Origin: Pseudomonas hunanensis
Lineage (GTDB): Bacteria > Pseudomonadota > Gammaproteobacteria > Pseudomonadales > Pseudomonadaceae
Assembly: GCF_013393325.1 (NCBI RefSeq)
Contig: NZ_QJRC01000089.1
Span: forward strand, 1-64,000
Reading direction: 5' to 3'
Length of the DNA: 64,000 bases
Shown here: piece after piece, positions 42,997 to 54,585 of the stretch
Numbering within the stretch: the stretch's first letter is position 1
Layout: each line of letters opens with the position of its first letter
The notes under the pieces: model-generated
The model's input: the letters and a program-made list of their open reading frames with translations, nothing else
Databases searched by the model: none
Told to the model about the DNA's origin: nothing
Position numbers and translations under genes: made by a program

Positions 42997-43480
42997 GCTG
43001 ATCGCCGCCAACAAGGCTGTCTCCATCGACTATACCCTGACCAACGACGCCGGGGAGACCATCGACAGCTCCGCCGGTGGCGCGCCGCTGGTCTACCTGC
43101 ACGGTGCCGGCAACATCATCCCAGGCTTGGAAAAAGCCCTGGAAGGTAAACAGGCCGGTGACGAGCTGAACGTTACCATCGAGCCGGAAGACGCCTACGG
43201 CGAATACCTGGCCGAGCTGGTCAGCACCCTGAACCGCAGCCTGTTCGAAGGCGTCGACGAGCTGGAAGTGGGCATGCAGTTCCACGCTTCGGCACCGGAC
43301 GGCCAGATGCAGATCGTCACCATCCGCGACCTCGACGGCGACGACGTCACCGTTGACGGCAACCACCCACTGGCCGGCCAGCGCCTGACCTTCAAGGTCA
43401 AGGTTGTCGACGTGCGTGACGCCAGCGAAGAAGAAATCGCTCACCGCCACATCCACGGTGAAGGTGGCCATCACCACTGA
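42995..43480 (+). CDS. slyD: FKBP-type peptidyl-prolyl isomerase SlyD
   Basis: A 161-residue SlyD-type protein: FKBP halves (IDYTLTNDAGETIDSSAGGAPLVYLHGAG and LTFKVKVVDVRDAS) flanking an insert-in-flap chaperone domain (about 70-130), and a His-rich metal-binding tail (HRHIHGEGGHHH). It speeds prolyl isomerisation and delivers nickel in enterobacteria. ATG 42995 follows AAAGGT by about nine bases. It is divergent from the DUF3565 gene, with almost no space between the coding parts. Confidence 0.94.
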   Translation: MLIAANKAVSIDYTLTNDAGETIDSSAGGAPLVYLHGAGNIIPGLEKALEGKQAGDELNVTIEPEDAYGEYLAELVSTLNRSLFEGVDELEVGMQFHASAPDGQMQIVTIRDLDGDDVTVDGNHPLAGQRLTFKVKVVDVRDASEEEIAHRHIHGEGGHHH

Positions 43481-43508
43481 TTTTCTGCGCTAAGCTCAGA
43501 AAGTCGCC

Positions 43509-43568
43509 AGGCGCTCGGGCAAGCCGATTTGCCTTCCTACGGGAGGTGGACGGTTTGGACGAGCGCCT
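43509..43568 (+). terminator. Large stem-loop with T run between slyD and gpx
   Basis: A 9-base perfect stem, AGGCGCTCG (43509-43517) and CGAGCGCCT (43560-43568), followed by TTTTAG. The 42-base loop contains its own small hairpin (GGCAA...TTGCC). It could terminate the slyD transcript, or be a leader element of the downstream peroxidase gene. Confidence 0.55.
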
Positions 43569-43625
43569 TTTTAGTGGGCGCAATTCGCCCCCGCGGCAAC
43601 CGGGAACCTGAGAGGGGATTTCATC

Positions 43626-44108
43626 ATGAGTGCATTTCACGACCTGAAACTGGACGCGCTGAACGGCGGAGAGCTGCCGCTCGCACCGTTCAAGGGGCAA
43701 GTGGTGCTGGTGGTCAACGTTGCCTCCAAATGTGGTCTCACGCCGCAATACAAGGCCCTGGAAAACCTCTACCAGGTTTACAAGGACAAGGGCTTCAACG
43801 TGCTTGGCCTGCCGTGCAACCAGTTTGCCGGCCAGGAGCCGGGTAGCGAAAAGGAAATCCAGGACTTCTGCAGCCTCAACTATGGGGTGAGCTTCCCGCT
43901 GGGGGGCAAGTTGGAGGTCAACGGCCCGCAGCGCCATTCGCTGTACCGTCTGCTGGCGGGTGAGGGGGCCGAGTTCCCCGGTGACATCACCTGGAACTTC
44001 GAGAAGTTTCTGGTGGGCAAGGATGGGCGAGTACTGGCGCGTTTTTCACCGCGCACGGCGCCGGATGACCCGGCGGTAGTCCAGGCCATAGAAAAAGCAC
44101 TTGCCTGA
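43626..44108 (+). CDS. Glutathione peroxidase (cysteine type)
   Basis: A 160-residue thioredoxin-fold peroxidase of the BtuE/Gpx family. The peroxidatic residue is Cys in NVASKCGLTPQY (about residue 36), not selenocysteine. GLPCNQFAGQEPGS holds the Gln and a second Cys, and WNFEKFLVG holds the Trp and Asn of the catalytic tetrad. It reduces peroxides with thioredoxin or glutathione. AGAGGGG precedes the ATG. Confidence 0.93.
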   Translation: MSAFHDLKLDALNGGELPLAPFKGQVVLVVNVASKCGLTPQYKALENLYQVYKDKGFNVLGLPCNQFAGQEPGSEKEIQDFCSLNYGVSFPLGGKLEVNGPQRHSLYRLLAGEGAEFPGDITWNFEKFLVGKDGRVLARFSPRTAPDDPAVVQAIEKALA

Positions 44109-44123
44109 AGTTTTACGCACTTC

Positions 44124-44240
44124 CTGTAGGCGCGGCCTTGTGCCGCGAAAGGGCCGCAACGCGGCCTCTCGATGGTTGCGGTAGTGCTGAAATCCGGGGG
44201 CCGCTGTACGGCCCATTCGCGGGGCAAGGCCGCTCCTACA
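44124..44240. repeat. Paired REP elements (diverged)
   Basis: CCTGTAGGCGCGGCCTTGTG followed by CCGCGAAAGGGCCGC, and the mirror copy GCGGGGCAAGGCCGCTCCTACA. The copies are more diverged from each other than those at 13631 or 21555. The stop codon of the glycosyltransferase gene lies inside the right copy, so the repeat encodes the last residues of that protein. Confidence 0.8.
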
Positions 44241-45426
44241 CTGATCGCGTGGGGCCCAAGCTTGAAGCAGGTGCGGCAGCAGATGGGTTCTGGGCTGAAT
44301 GCAGATACCCCTCGAACTGCTCGACAATCGCGGGCCAGCCCTGACGGCTGGCATGCTGCCGCGCATTCAGGCGCACCCGGCGCAAGGTTTCCTCTTCTTC
44401 CAGCAGCCAGCAGGCGGCATCGATGAATGCGGCCTCATCCCCTGGCATGGCCAGCCCGCCACTGTGTCCATGGCGAATATGCTGCGCAGCTGCCGCCTCG
44501 TCATAAGCCACCACCGCCAACCCCGAAGCCATGGCCTCGAGCACCACGTTGCCAAAGGTCTCGGTCAAGCTGGGGAAAAGGAACAGGTCGCCGCTGGCAT
44601 AGTGCTCGGCCAGCAGCTCGCCGCGCTGGGCGCCACAGAACACTGCATCTGGCACCTGCTGTTGGAGGCTGGCACGCTGCGGGCCGTCACCGACCATGAT
44701 CAGACGCAAGCGCTTCTGTGGATAAGTTTTCTGCAATGCCTCGAGACAAGGCCGCAGCAAGCCAAGGTTCTTTTCCACCGCCAGCCGTCCGACATGCAAT
44801 ACGGCGATATCATCCGGGCCGAGCCCCCAGCTTTCACGCAACGCCTGGTTGCGCCGGGTCGGGTTGAACAGGCCGGCATCGACACCTCGTGCCAACAGTT
44901 CCAGGCGCTCGAACCCACGGCGTTCAAGCTCCAGGCGCTGGCTGACACTGGGTACCAAGGTGATCGCCGTGCGCCGATGGAACCAGCGCAGATAGTGGGT
45001 GAGCAGGCGCGCCAGCAGGCCCAGACCGTACTGGCCGGAGTACTGCGGGAAGTTGGTGTGGAAGCCGCTGACGACCGCGATACCCAGGCGCCTGGCTGCG
45101 CGTAGGGCGCTGAGACCTAGCGGCCCTTCGGTGGCGATGTACAGCACATCCGGGCGCTGCCGGCGCCAGCGACGCAACAGCTTGTGCATCGATACCTCGC
45201 CCCACTGCAAACCCGGATAGCCCGGCAGGGCCCAACCACGGCACAGCATCAGGTGCGGGTCGTTTTGCACGGGGGCTTCGCCGGCCTGGCGCGGCCGTAC
45301 CACCTCGACTTCATGGCCGCGTTGGCGCAAGCCTTCACTGAGGCGGCCAAGGGTGTTGGCCACGCCGTTGATCTCGGGTGGGAAGGTTTCGCTGACCAGG
45401 GTAATGCGTAGGGCGGGTGTATTCAT
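44236..45426 (-). CDS. GT4-family glycosyltransferase
   Basis: A 396-residue retaining glycosyltransferase with two Rossmann-like halves. The N-terminal half opens ITLVSETFPPEINGVANTLGRL, the acceptor side typical of the MgtA/SqdX-type subgroup. The donor half has HVGRLAVEKNLGLL, MVGDGPQRASLQ, and the E-x7-E motif in TETFGNVVLEAMASGLAV. Members transfer mannose or glucuronate to lipids; the donor here is not known. ATG 45426 is chosen by family start. The C-terminal tail runs into a REP element. Confidence 0.88.
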   Translation of the reverse strand: MNTPALRITLVSETFPPEINGVANTLGRLSEGLRQRGHEVEVVRPRQAGEAPVQNDPHLMLCRGWALPGYPGLQWGEVSMHKLLRRWRRQRPDVLYIATEGPLGLSALRAARRLGIAVVSGFHTNFPQYSGQYGLGLLARLLTHYLRWFHRRTAITLVPSVSQRLELERRGFERLELLARGVDAGLFNPTRRNQALRESWGLGPDDIAVLHVGRLAVEKNLGLLRPCLEALQKTYPQKRLRLIMVGDGPQRASLQQQVPDAVFCGAQRGELLAEHYASGDLFLFPSLTETFGNVVLEAMASGLAVVAYDEAAAAQHIRHGHSGGLAMPGDEAAFIDAACWLLEEEETLRRVRLNARQHASRQGWPAIVEQFEGYLHSAQNPSAAAPASSLGPTRSV

Positions 45427-45604
45427 GACAAAAAGTTTCCGCCTGCAGGATTGCGCCAATGTGACTGCCATGTGACGTACAGATGACGCCTGACCGCTGA
45501 CGCTTTCGCCTTTATGAATATTTCCTCGCACGGCACTCAAGAAGGTGTCATCGGCAGCCGATGAAGATGCATTCGACTACGTGATGCGCTCCAGGAGAGC
45601 GGTG

Positions 45605-46921
45605 ATGTTCAACAACAAGCTCAAGCAAGAAATCCGGCAGTTGCGCGAAGACCTGATGTCCATGGAACAGGTCAAGAGTAGCCTCGACAGCGAGATGCTG
45701 GTACTGCAGCTCGACCCTCAAGGACGGATCGAGATGGTCAACGGCAACTTCGAGAGCGAGATGCTCTACCGTGCCGAACAATTGCTTGGGCGCAATATCG
45801 AGGACATCGTCCCGGCTCATGTGAAGACCCTCGACTTTTACCAGCGCATGAAAAGCGCGATCAGCCGGGGCGAGCACCTGAACGGCGCGTTCCGTCTGTT
45901 GCGCGGCAATGGGCAGGAGGCCTGGCTGCGTTCGATCCTGCAGCCGGTCAAGAACAGCGAGGGGCGCATCAAGTACTTCACCCTGCATTCCAGCGACCTT
46001 ACCCGTACTATCGAGACCTCGCGCGAGCACGAAAGCCTGATCAAGGCGCTGATGCGCTCCACCGCAGTGATCGAGTTCGAGCTCGACGGCACCATCCTCA
46101 CCGCCAACGACCGTTTCCTCGCCACCGTCGGTTATCGTCTGGAGCAGATTCGCGGTAAGCACCACCGCATATTCTGCGAGCCGGAGGAGGCCAACTCGGC
46201 CGGCTACCAGGCCTTCTGGGACAAGCTGCGCCGTGGTGAATACGTTGCCGAGCGCTTCAAACGCATTGATGCCCATGGCCGGGTGATTTGGCTGGAGGCT
46301 TCGTATAACCCGATTTTCGATGCCCACGACGTGCTGTACAAGGTGGTCAAGTTCGCCACGGTGATTACCGATCAGGTCAACCAGGAGCAGGCAGTGGCCG
46401 AGGCGGCAGATGTCGCCTACAGCACCTCCCTGGGTACCGATGTCAGTGCCCGCAAGGCCACCGAGGTAGTCACCCAGACCGTCAGCGTGATGCGTGGCCT
46501 GGAGGCCTCGATGCAAGAGGCGGCCGAGGGCATCCAGGCACTTGATACTCAGTCGCGGGTGATCGGTTCGATCATCAAGACCATCAGCGACATTGCTGGG
46601 CAAACCAACCTGCTGGCGCTTAACGCAGCCATCGAAGCGGCCCGTGCGGGCGAGCAAGGGCGGGGGTTTGCCGTGGTTGCCGACGAAGTGCGCCAACTGG
46701 CCTCGCGCACCAGCACCGCCACCGAGGAAATCGCTCGGGTGGTGCAGCAGAACGAGCAACTGGCGCAGGCGGCAGTGTCGATCATCGACACCAGCAAGCG
46801 CCAGGCCGAACAGGGGCTGGCGCTGGCGGACGAGACGGGCAGCGTGATTGTCGAGATTCAGGATGGGGCGAAGCGAGTGGTGGATGTGGTGGGGCAGTTC
46901 TCCAGCCGATTGGGGCAGTGA
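45605..46921 (+). CDS. Soluble PAS-PAS methyl-accepting chemotaxis protein (BdlA-like)
   Basis: A 438-residue cytoplasmic chemoreceptor. Two PAS domains (about 25-135 and 145-255; the second contains [14 protein letters not shown] and [11 protein letters not shown]) precede a signalling domain (about 265-438) with the conserved hairpin [19 protein letters not shown] and [15 protein letters not shown]. No transmembrane segment is present. The layout equals P. aeruginosa BdlA, which links c-di-GMP and biofilm dispersal, and is near Aer-type receptors. AGGAGA precedes ATG 45605; the frame is open to 45545. Confidence 0.92.
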   Translation: MFNNKLKQEIRQLREDLMSMEQVKSSLDSEMLVLQLDPQGRIEMVNGNFESEMLYRAEQLLGRNIEDIVPAHVKTLDFYQRMKSAISRGEHLNGAFRLLRGNGQEAWLRSILQPVKNSEGRIKYFTLHSSDLTRTIETSREHESLIKALMRSTAVIEFELDGTILTANDRFLATVGYRLEQIRGKHHRIFCEPEEANSAGYQAFWDKLRRGEYVAERFKRIDAHGRVIWLEASYNPIFDAHDVLYKVVKFATVITDQVNQEQAVAEAADVAYSTSLGTDVSARKATEVVTQTVSVMRGLEASMQEAAEGIQALDTQSRVIGSIIKTISDIAGQTNLLALNAAIEAARAGEQGRGFAVVADEVRQLASRTSTATEEIARVVQQNEQLAQAAVSIIDTSKRQAEQGLALADETGSVIVEIQDGAKRVVDVVGQFSSRLGQ

Positions 46922-46957
46922 CGCCCCAGCCCGGCAGGGGTATGGCGGGCGCGGGGA

Positions 46958-47686
46958 TCAGTTGCGCTCGCGCACCCAGAACAACGTAGCCCCCGCCACC
47001 GCCGCCGGCATCATCAGCACGTTCACCCCCGGAATCATCAGCGCCAGGTAGGTGATGCCGCCAAAACCCAGGCTTTGCCAGCGCTTCTGGCGCAGCCAGG
47101 CGAGCATGTCCTGCCAGCTCATCTTGTTGTTGTCCGCCGGGTAGTCGATGTACTGGATGGCCATCATCCACACACCGAAGATGAGCCACAGCGGCGCCGC
47201 CACCACGTTGACCACCGGGATCAGCGACAGGATGAACAGGCCGATGGCCCGCGGCAGGAAGTACCCCAGCTTGCGCATTTCGCGGCTGAAGGTGCGCGGT
47301 ACCATGGCCAGCAGTTCGCCCCAGCTGAACGCCGGGAAGGTGTCTTCGCCACGGACCACCACCTCGACCTTTTCCGCCAGGAAGCCATTGAATGGGGCGG
47401 CGATGATGTTTGCCACCAGGGTGAAGGTGAAAAACACCATCAGCAGCAGCAAGGCAACGAACAACGGCCAAAGGATGTAGCTGAGGAAGCTCAACCAGTC
47501 AGGCAGCGTTGGCATCAAGGCATCGAGCCACAGCCCGAACTGGTGGCCGGCGAAGTAGATCAGGCCACCGAACAGCAGCAGGTTGACCGTTAGCGGCAGC
47601 AGCACGAACAACCGCAGGTTGGGGCTCAGCACCAGTTTCAGGCCTTCACGCAGGTACTGGGGGCCAGAGAGGACAGGGGCTTGCAT
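46958..47686 (-). CDS. cysZ: Sulfate transporter CysZ
   Basis: A 242-residue inner-membrane protein of the CysZ/EI24 family, which carries sulfate for cysteine synthesis. Hydrophobic segments are at about 25-50, 65-95, 145-180 and 205-235, with [23 protein letters not shown] and the loop [18 protein letters not shown] typical of the family. It is divergent from trxB. Confidence 0.93.
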   Translation of the reverse strand: MQAPVLSGPQYLREGLKLVLSPNLRLFVLLPLTVNLLLFGGLIYFAGHQFGLWLDALMPTLPDWLSFLSYILWPLFVALLLLMVFFTFTLVANIIAAPFNGFLAEKVEVVVRGEDTFPAFSWGELLAMVPRTFSREMRKLGYFLPRAIGLFILSLIPVVNVVAAPLWLIFGVWMMAIQYIDYPADNNKMSWQDMLAWLRQKRWQSLGFGGITYLALMIPGVNVLMMPAAVAGATLFWVRERN

Positions 47687-48971
<1,285 letters not shown>

Positions 48972-48978
48972 TCCAGCA

Positions 48979-49020
48979 AGGCAACAAAAAACCGGCTCAG
49001 TGGCCGGTTTTTTGTTGCCT
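48979..49020. terminator. Bidirectional terminator with 18-base perfect arms
   Basis: AGGCAACAAAAAACCGGC and its exact reverse complement around a six-base loop. A and T runs are part of the arms, so it serves trxB and the convergent nadC. Confidence 0.94.
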
Positions 49021-49029
49021 GCGTTCAGC

Positions 49030-49893
<864 letters not shown>

Positions 49894-50120
49894 CTAGATG
49901 CCGGCGATTATAGGGCAGGGGGCTTGCGTGTACAGCCGCCTTGATGATGACCATTGGTCGGGCGTGGTGAGCAGACCGTGCAAAACAGGGTCACTGAACA
50001 GCCTGTAAAACGGCGCTGGCAGCTGTACGAAATTTTATCGATAATAGCGACCAGTATTTGGCGTCATAGCTTTGACGATGATGGGCCCGTCCGGGCAAGA
50101 CACCCTGCAAGGAGTCCAGG

Positions 50121-52280
50121 ATGCAAAAAGAAGGCAAGGTGGTGCCCTTGGCGGCAGCCATCGACCGAGGCGGGCGTGCGCCTCTGCCTTGCCTTCCGGT
50201 CTTGCTACTGCAAGTGCGCGACAAGGCTGCTCTGCAGTTGCGTCAGGGTTTGCAGGACTTGTTCGACAACGCCGACGACACCCTTTTCGAAATGGCCGAC
50301 AAGGCCTTGGACTGCTGTGACCAGAGCCTGTACTTCGAGGCCATGCGCGACTTGCGCCTGAAGCGCAAAAGCATCGAACGTGGTTTTCTCGATACGTTCT
50401 ACGACACCTTTGCGCGCATTGGCCAAATCGACCTGCTGGCTCAGCAGGTCGAGCCGGGCAACCTTTGCAGCAAGGCCCAACTGGAGCGGGCTGCCGCCAT
50501 TGATGGCATGGTGGCGCGGGTGTTGTCACGCGATGGCATTGCCTTGCAGCAGTTGGGCTTGCGTTTGCAGGCGCTGCTCGACCGGCCGCTGTACGAGCCG
50601 CACAACCCGTTGGGGCCTGCCGCATTATGCAGTTACTTCCTCGATGCCGGGCGTAACCTTGGGGTTGGTTTGCGGGTCAAGCTGGTGCTGCTCAAGCTGT
50701 TCGAGCGCTATGTGCTGCGCGATGCCGATGTGATCTATGGCGAAGCCAACCAACTGCTGGCCGCCGCCGGTGTGCTGCCCGAACTGCAGCCGGCACCGCG
50801 GCGGCGGGCTGAAGACCAGCGCATGCGTGCACGGAGGGGGCACGCGAACCTTGGTCAGACGGTGGGCGCGGATGCGGCAGGGCAGGCTTTCTTTTCCTCG
50901 GTGCAGGCGCTGCTGGCCCCGGTGCGCGGGCAGTTCGCCCCGCGCTTGCAGGCAGTGTCTGCCGCCCAGCCGATCAGCTGCGCCGACCTGCTCCGGCTGC
51001 TATCGCATTTGCAGCACTACGTGCCCGCCACCCACGAGGCCGATGATTTCGAGCTCGGCCAGCAGCTTGAGCAACTGTTGTTGCGGGTCAGCGTGCGCAG
51101 TGGCACGCGCCGGCGCCTTGCCGTGGCCGACGAAGACATGATCAACCTGGTTGGCATGCTGTTCGCCTTCATCCACAACGACGACAACCTGCCGGCCAGC
51201 CTGCGGGCGCTGATTGCCCGCTTGCACATTCCGCTACTCAAGGTGGCCTTGTTGGACAAGGGGCTGTTCAGCCGCGCGAGCCATCCGGCGCGCCGGCTGC
51301 TCAACGAGGTCGCCGGTGCGGCGATTGGCTGGGAATACGGCAGGGAAGGGCAGCGTGACAGCTTGCACTTGCGGGTAGAGCGAATCGTCCAGCGCCTGCT
51401 CAATGATTTTGCCGAAGATGTCGGCTTGTTCACCGAGCTGCTCGACGACTTCCTCGCTTTCAACCAGGACGAGCGGCGGCGCAACGAGTTGCTGGAACAA
51501 CGCACCCGTGATGCCGAAGAAGGCCGAGCCCGGACGCTGCAGGCCAGGCAACAGGTGCAAGATGTGCTCAACCAGCGCCTGCGCGGCCGAGTATTGCCGC
51601 AGGTGGTGGTACACATGTTGGTACAGGCCTGGAGCCAGGTGTTGCTGCTGGCTTGGCTGAAACAGGGCGAGAATTCCCAGGAATGGCGCGACGCGTTGCA
51701 GACGATGGACACGCTGCTGGCCAGCATCACTGCGCCCCATGAGCCACAAGCCTTGTTGCAGCAGGTGCCGGGCCTGCTCAAGGCGCTGCGTGAGGGCTTG
51801 GCCAGCGTGGCCCTGGACGCGCTGGCCACCCGCGAGTTCTTCCTGCAATTGGAGCAGTTGCACCTGCGCGCCTGCGCAGGTGCCCAGGTGCTGCCGAGTG
51901 GCGATGGGCAACCACTGGCTGATGTACGGGTGGCCGAAGACATTGTGCTGGCAATGGCCGAAGAGCCCGCCTGTGTGCCGCTGCAGATCGCCGACGGGCA
52001 AGCTGCAGCGTTACACCAGGCTCAGCGCCTGCGCATCGGCACCTGGGTCGAGGCGCTCGATGAAGACGAACCGCTGCGCTGCAAGCTGGTGGCACGTATA
52101 AACAGCAGTGACCGGCTGGTGTTCGCCAACCGCACCGGCATGAAAGTGCGCGAATGGAGCAGCACCAGCCTGGCCCAGGCACTGCAGCGGGGCGAAGTGC
52201 GCGTGCTGGATGACGGGCTGCTGTTCGAGCGTGCACTGGAGGCCGTGCTCGACGGCTTGCGGCAAGGGCTGGTGCAGTAG
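50121..52280 (+). CDS. DUF1631-family large cytoplasmic protein
   Basis: A 719-residue protein of DUF1631, found in many gammaproteobacteria without a known function. It is mostly helical, with a Glu/Arg-rich coiled-coil stretch near 445-480 (LLEQRTRDAEEGRARTLQARQQ). The last 110 residues (LRIGTWVEALDEDEPLRCKLVARINSSDRLVFANRTGMKVREWS) look like the beta-barrel of a PilZ-type domain, but a full RxxxR and D/NxSxxG pair is not seen. AAGGAGTCCAGG precedes the ATG. Confidence 0.85.
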   Translation: MQKEGKVVPLAAAIDRGGRAPLPCLPVLLLQVRDKAALQLRQGLQDLFDNADDTLFEMADKALDCCDQSLYFEAMRDLRLKRKSIERGFLDTFYDTFARIGQIDLLAQQVEPGNLCSKAQLERAAAIDGMVARVLSRDGIALQQLGLRLQALLDRPLYEPHNPLGPAALCSYFLDAGRNLGVGLRVKLVLLKLFERYVLRDADVIYGEANQLLAAAGVLPELQPAPRRRAEDQRMRARRGHANLGQTVGADAAGQAFFSSVQALLAPVRGQFAPRLQAVSAAQPISCADLLRLLSHLQHYVPATHEADDFELGQQLEQLLLRVSVRSGTRRRLAVADEDMINLVGMLFAFIHNDDNLPASLRALIARLHIPLLKVALLDKGLFSRASHPARRLLNEVAGAAIGWEYGREGQRDSLHLRVERIVQRLLNDFAEDVGLFTELLDDFLAFNQDERRRNELLEQRTRDAEEGRARTLQARQQVQDVLNQRLRGRVLPQVVVHMLVQAWSQVLLLAWLKQGENSQEWRDALQTMDTLLASITAPHEPQALLQQVPGLLKALREGLASVALDALATREFFLQLEQLHLRACAGAQVLPSGDGQPLADVRVAEDIVLAMAEEPACVPLQIADGQAAALHQAQRLRIGTWVEALDEDEPLRCKLVARINSSDRLVFANRTGMKVREWSSTSLAQALQRGEVRVLDDGLLFERALEAVLDGLRQGLVQ

Positions 52281-52367
52281 CGGCAGCATTACAATCATTC
52301 ACATGCACACGGTGTTGGCCACAGGGCATACTGTTGTCTTGTTCATGGCGTTTTCAGGATCTGCCCC

Positions 52368-52940
52368 ATGCAATTGGACCGTGCCACTGGCTGGTTCCAC
52401 GGAATCGGAATCACCCACTGCCCCTCGCCGAACTTCAATGCGCGCCCAGAGGGCGAATCGATTTCCCTGCTGGTGATCCACAACATCAGCTTGCCCCCGG
52501 CCTGTTTCGGCACCGGCAAGGTGCAGCAGTTCTTCCAGAACTGTCTGGACCCCGATGAACATCCCTACTTTGCCAGCATCAACCATCTGACAGTGTCGGC
52601 GCACCTGTTCGTCGAGCGTGACGGTGCGGTGACCCAGTTCGTATCGTTATGTGACCGCGCCTGGCATGCGGGGGTGTCGAGCTTCGACGGGCGCGAGGGC
52701 TGCAATGATTTTTCCATCGGCATCGAACTGGAGGGCACCGACGACCAGCCCTATACCGATGCCCAGTACGCTGTGCTGGAGCAACTTACCCGGCACATCC
52801 GCGATGCCTGGCCGGCCATCGACCTGAGCCGCATCCAGGGCCATAGCGACATTGCCCCGCAGCGCAAGACCGACCCCGGCCCGGCCTTCGATTGGCCGCG
52901 CTACCGTCAGGCGCTGCAGCACAATGAGGATGAGGCATGA
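52368..52940 (+). CDS. ampD: 1,6-anhydro-N-acetylmuramyl-L-alanine amidase
   Basis: A 190-residue cytoplasmic zinc amidase that cleaves recycled anhydro-muropeptides, and so keeps the AmpR-AmpC beta-lactamase system uninduced. The zinc ligands are visible: His38 (LLVIHNISL), His159 and Asp169 (GHSDIAPQRKTDPGPAFDW), with the same 10-residue spacing as His154/Asp164 of Citrobacter AmpD. No signal peptide, as expected. It overlaps ampE by four bases. Confidence 0.96.
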   Translation: MQLDRATGWFHGIGITHCPSPNFNARPEGESISLLVIHNISLPPACFGTGKVQQFFQNCLDPDEHPYFASINHLTVSAHLFVERDGAVTQFVSLCDRAWHAGVSSFDGREGCNDFSIGIELEGTDDQPYTDAQYAVLEQLTRHIRDAWPAIDLSRIQGHSDIAPQRKTDPGPAFDWPRYRQALQHNEDEA

Positions 52941-53767
52941 GTTTTCTGGTTTTGTTGCTGGCGCTGTGGGTCGAGAAGTTCTCGGCTTTGCGCCATCAGG
53001 TGCAGCGCGATGGGTTCTTCCTTGGCGAACTTGTACGCCTTGAGCGCAGCGGTAAGGTGCACCCGTGGTGGACGCTGGCCATTCTGGTCTTGGCGCCGGT
53101 CGCGCTGCTGGTATTGCTGCTGCATGTGCTGGAGCCAGTGGCCTATGGCTTGCTGGCCTTGCCGGTGCACCTGCTGGTGCTGATCTACAGCCTGGGCCGT
53201 GGCGATGCCAAGGCCTCGATGGGCCCGTTCCGCGATGCCTGGCGGCGGGGCGACGACCAGGCGGCGCTGCATGTGGCCGAGCGTGACCTGGGCCTGGTGG
53301 CCGATGAGCCGCACAGCCTGCTGGTACGGGTACAGGGCAACCTGCTGTGGCAGGTGTACCAGGGCTTTTTCGCGGTGATCTTCTGGTATTTCGTGTTGGG
53401 CCCCGGTGCGGCGTTGGCTTATCGACTGCTGGCACTGTGTGGCGAACACAGCAAGCAGCCGACGCTCAAGGCGCGTGCCGAGCAGCTGCGGCACATCATG
53501 GACTGGCTGCCAGTACGGGTGCTGGCGCTGAGCTTTGCCCTGGTGGGCAACTTCCTCGCCGTGACACGGGTAATGCTGCACGAGCTGCTCAACTGGCACA
53601 TCAGCGCCGCGCACCTGGTGGCCCGGGTCGGGCGTATTGCCGATGACATTCCAGAGGAAGAAGACAGCCAGCGTGGGCTGGGGCGGCTGGACAGCCTGTG
53701 GGAGCTGCTGCTGCGCTGTGCGGTGTTGTGGTATGCCGGGTTCGCGCTGTGGACCGTGCTGGTTTGA
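52937..53767 (+). CDS. ampE: AmpE-family inner-membrane protein
   Basis: A 276-residue inner-membrane protein of the CobD/AmpE family with about four transmembrane segments (residues 45-65, 70-90, 140-165, 255-275). It is encoded with ampD in many enterobacteria and pseudomonads and has been proposed as a sensor for beta-lactam response, but the function is unproven. Its start overlaps the ampD stop (ATGA). Confidence 0.92.
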   Translation: MSFLVLLLALWVEKFSALRHQVQRDGFFLGELVRLERSGKVHPWWTLAILVLAPVALLVLLLHVLEPVAYGLLALPVHLLVLIYSLGRGDAKASMGPFRDAWRRGDDQAALHVAERDLGLVADEPHSLLVRVQGNLLWQVYQGFFAVIFWYFVLGPGAALAYRLLALCGEHSKQPTLKARAEQLRHIMDWLPVRVLALSFALVGNFLAVTRVMLHELLNWHISAAHLVARVGRIADDIPEEEDSQRGLGRLDSLWELLLRCAVLWYAGFALWTVLV

Positions 53768-53806
53768 TTCATGGCCGCCGCCACAAAAACCACGCTCACC
53801 TGGATT

Positions 53807-54583
53807 TCACCAGCCAAACAACTCGCAGGCATTGCGGCTACTGGCCTGCGCCAGCTCTTCTACATCCAAGCCCATCACCTGGGCCAGCGCCCCGGCAATG
53901 TCCGGCAAGTGTTCCGGGCTGTTGCGCATCCCTGGGTGCATCACCGGCGCCATATCCGGCGCATCGGTCTCCAGCACCACGCTCTCCAGCGGCAGCCGCG
54001 CCAGCGTCTTGCGCAGCCGCAGCGCCTGCGGCCAGGTGCCGGCGCCGCCAAGCCCGAGACGGAAGCCCAGCTTGATGTACTCACGGGCCTCTTCGTAACT
54101 GCCGGCAAACGCATGGATCACCCCCGCCCGCACCGGTTTGTAACGCTTGAGCGTGGCAATAACCTGGGCATGGCTGCGGCGCACATGCAACAGCGCGGGC
54201 AGGTCGAAGTCGCAGGCCATTTGCAGTTGCGCTTCGAACAGGCCCTGTTGGCGCGTTTTGTCCAGGTCCTCAAGGTAATAGTCCAGGCCAAACTCGCCCA
54301 CGGCGCATAGCCGCGGGTCGCCGCGCAGGCGCTCCAGCCATTGGCGTAATTGCGTCAGGTGCTCTGGGCGATGCTCGTCGAGGTACACCGGGTGCAGGCC
54401 GAGTGCCGCAAACAGGCGTTCATTGGCGCAGGCCAGGTCCCACACCCGTTGGAAATTTGCCTGATAAACCCCCAGCACCACCATCCGTTCCACCCCGCGT
54501 GCCGCCGCGTTGGCCAGCAGGCGCGAGCGGTCGGCGTCGAAGTCGGGGAAGTCCAAGTGAGTGTGGGTGTCGATCAGGCGCAT
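53807..54583 (-). CDS. TatD-family metal-dependent hydrolase
   Basis: A 258-residue TIM-barrel hydrolase with the metal ligands of the family: DTHTHLDF (residues 5-12), Glu in VGEFGLDYY, His in LLHVRRSHAQV and IHAFAGS, and Asp in ETDAPDMAP. TatD proteins act as 3'-5' exonucleases on DNA; some related proteins are D-aminoacyl-tRNA deacylases. It starts two bases after the cra stop, so it is in the same operon as the fructose regulator. Confidence 0.9.
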   Translation of the reverse strand: MRLIDTHTHLDFPDFDADRSRLLANAAARGVERMVVLGVYQANFQRVWDLACANERLFAALGLHPVYLDEHRPEHLTQLRQWLERLRGDPRLCAVGEFGLDYYLEDLDKTRQQGLFEAQLQMACDFDLPALLHVRRSHAQVIATLKRYKPVRAGVIHAFAGSYEEAREYIKLGFRLGLGGAGTWPQALRLRKTLARLPLESVVLETDAPDMAPVMHPGMRNSPEHLPDIAGALAQVMGLDVEELAQASSRNACELFGW

Positions 54584-54585
54584 TT

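Noticed and set aside
43724..43735. Possible selenocysteine in glutathione peroxidase
   Set aside because: The active-site codon is TGT (Cys), not TGA.
49931..49954. TGTACA upstream of the DUF1631 gene as another light operator
   Set aside because: No matching hexamer at the 12-base spacing.
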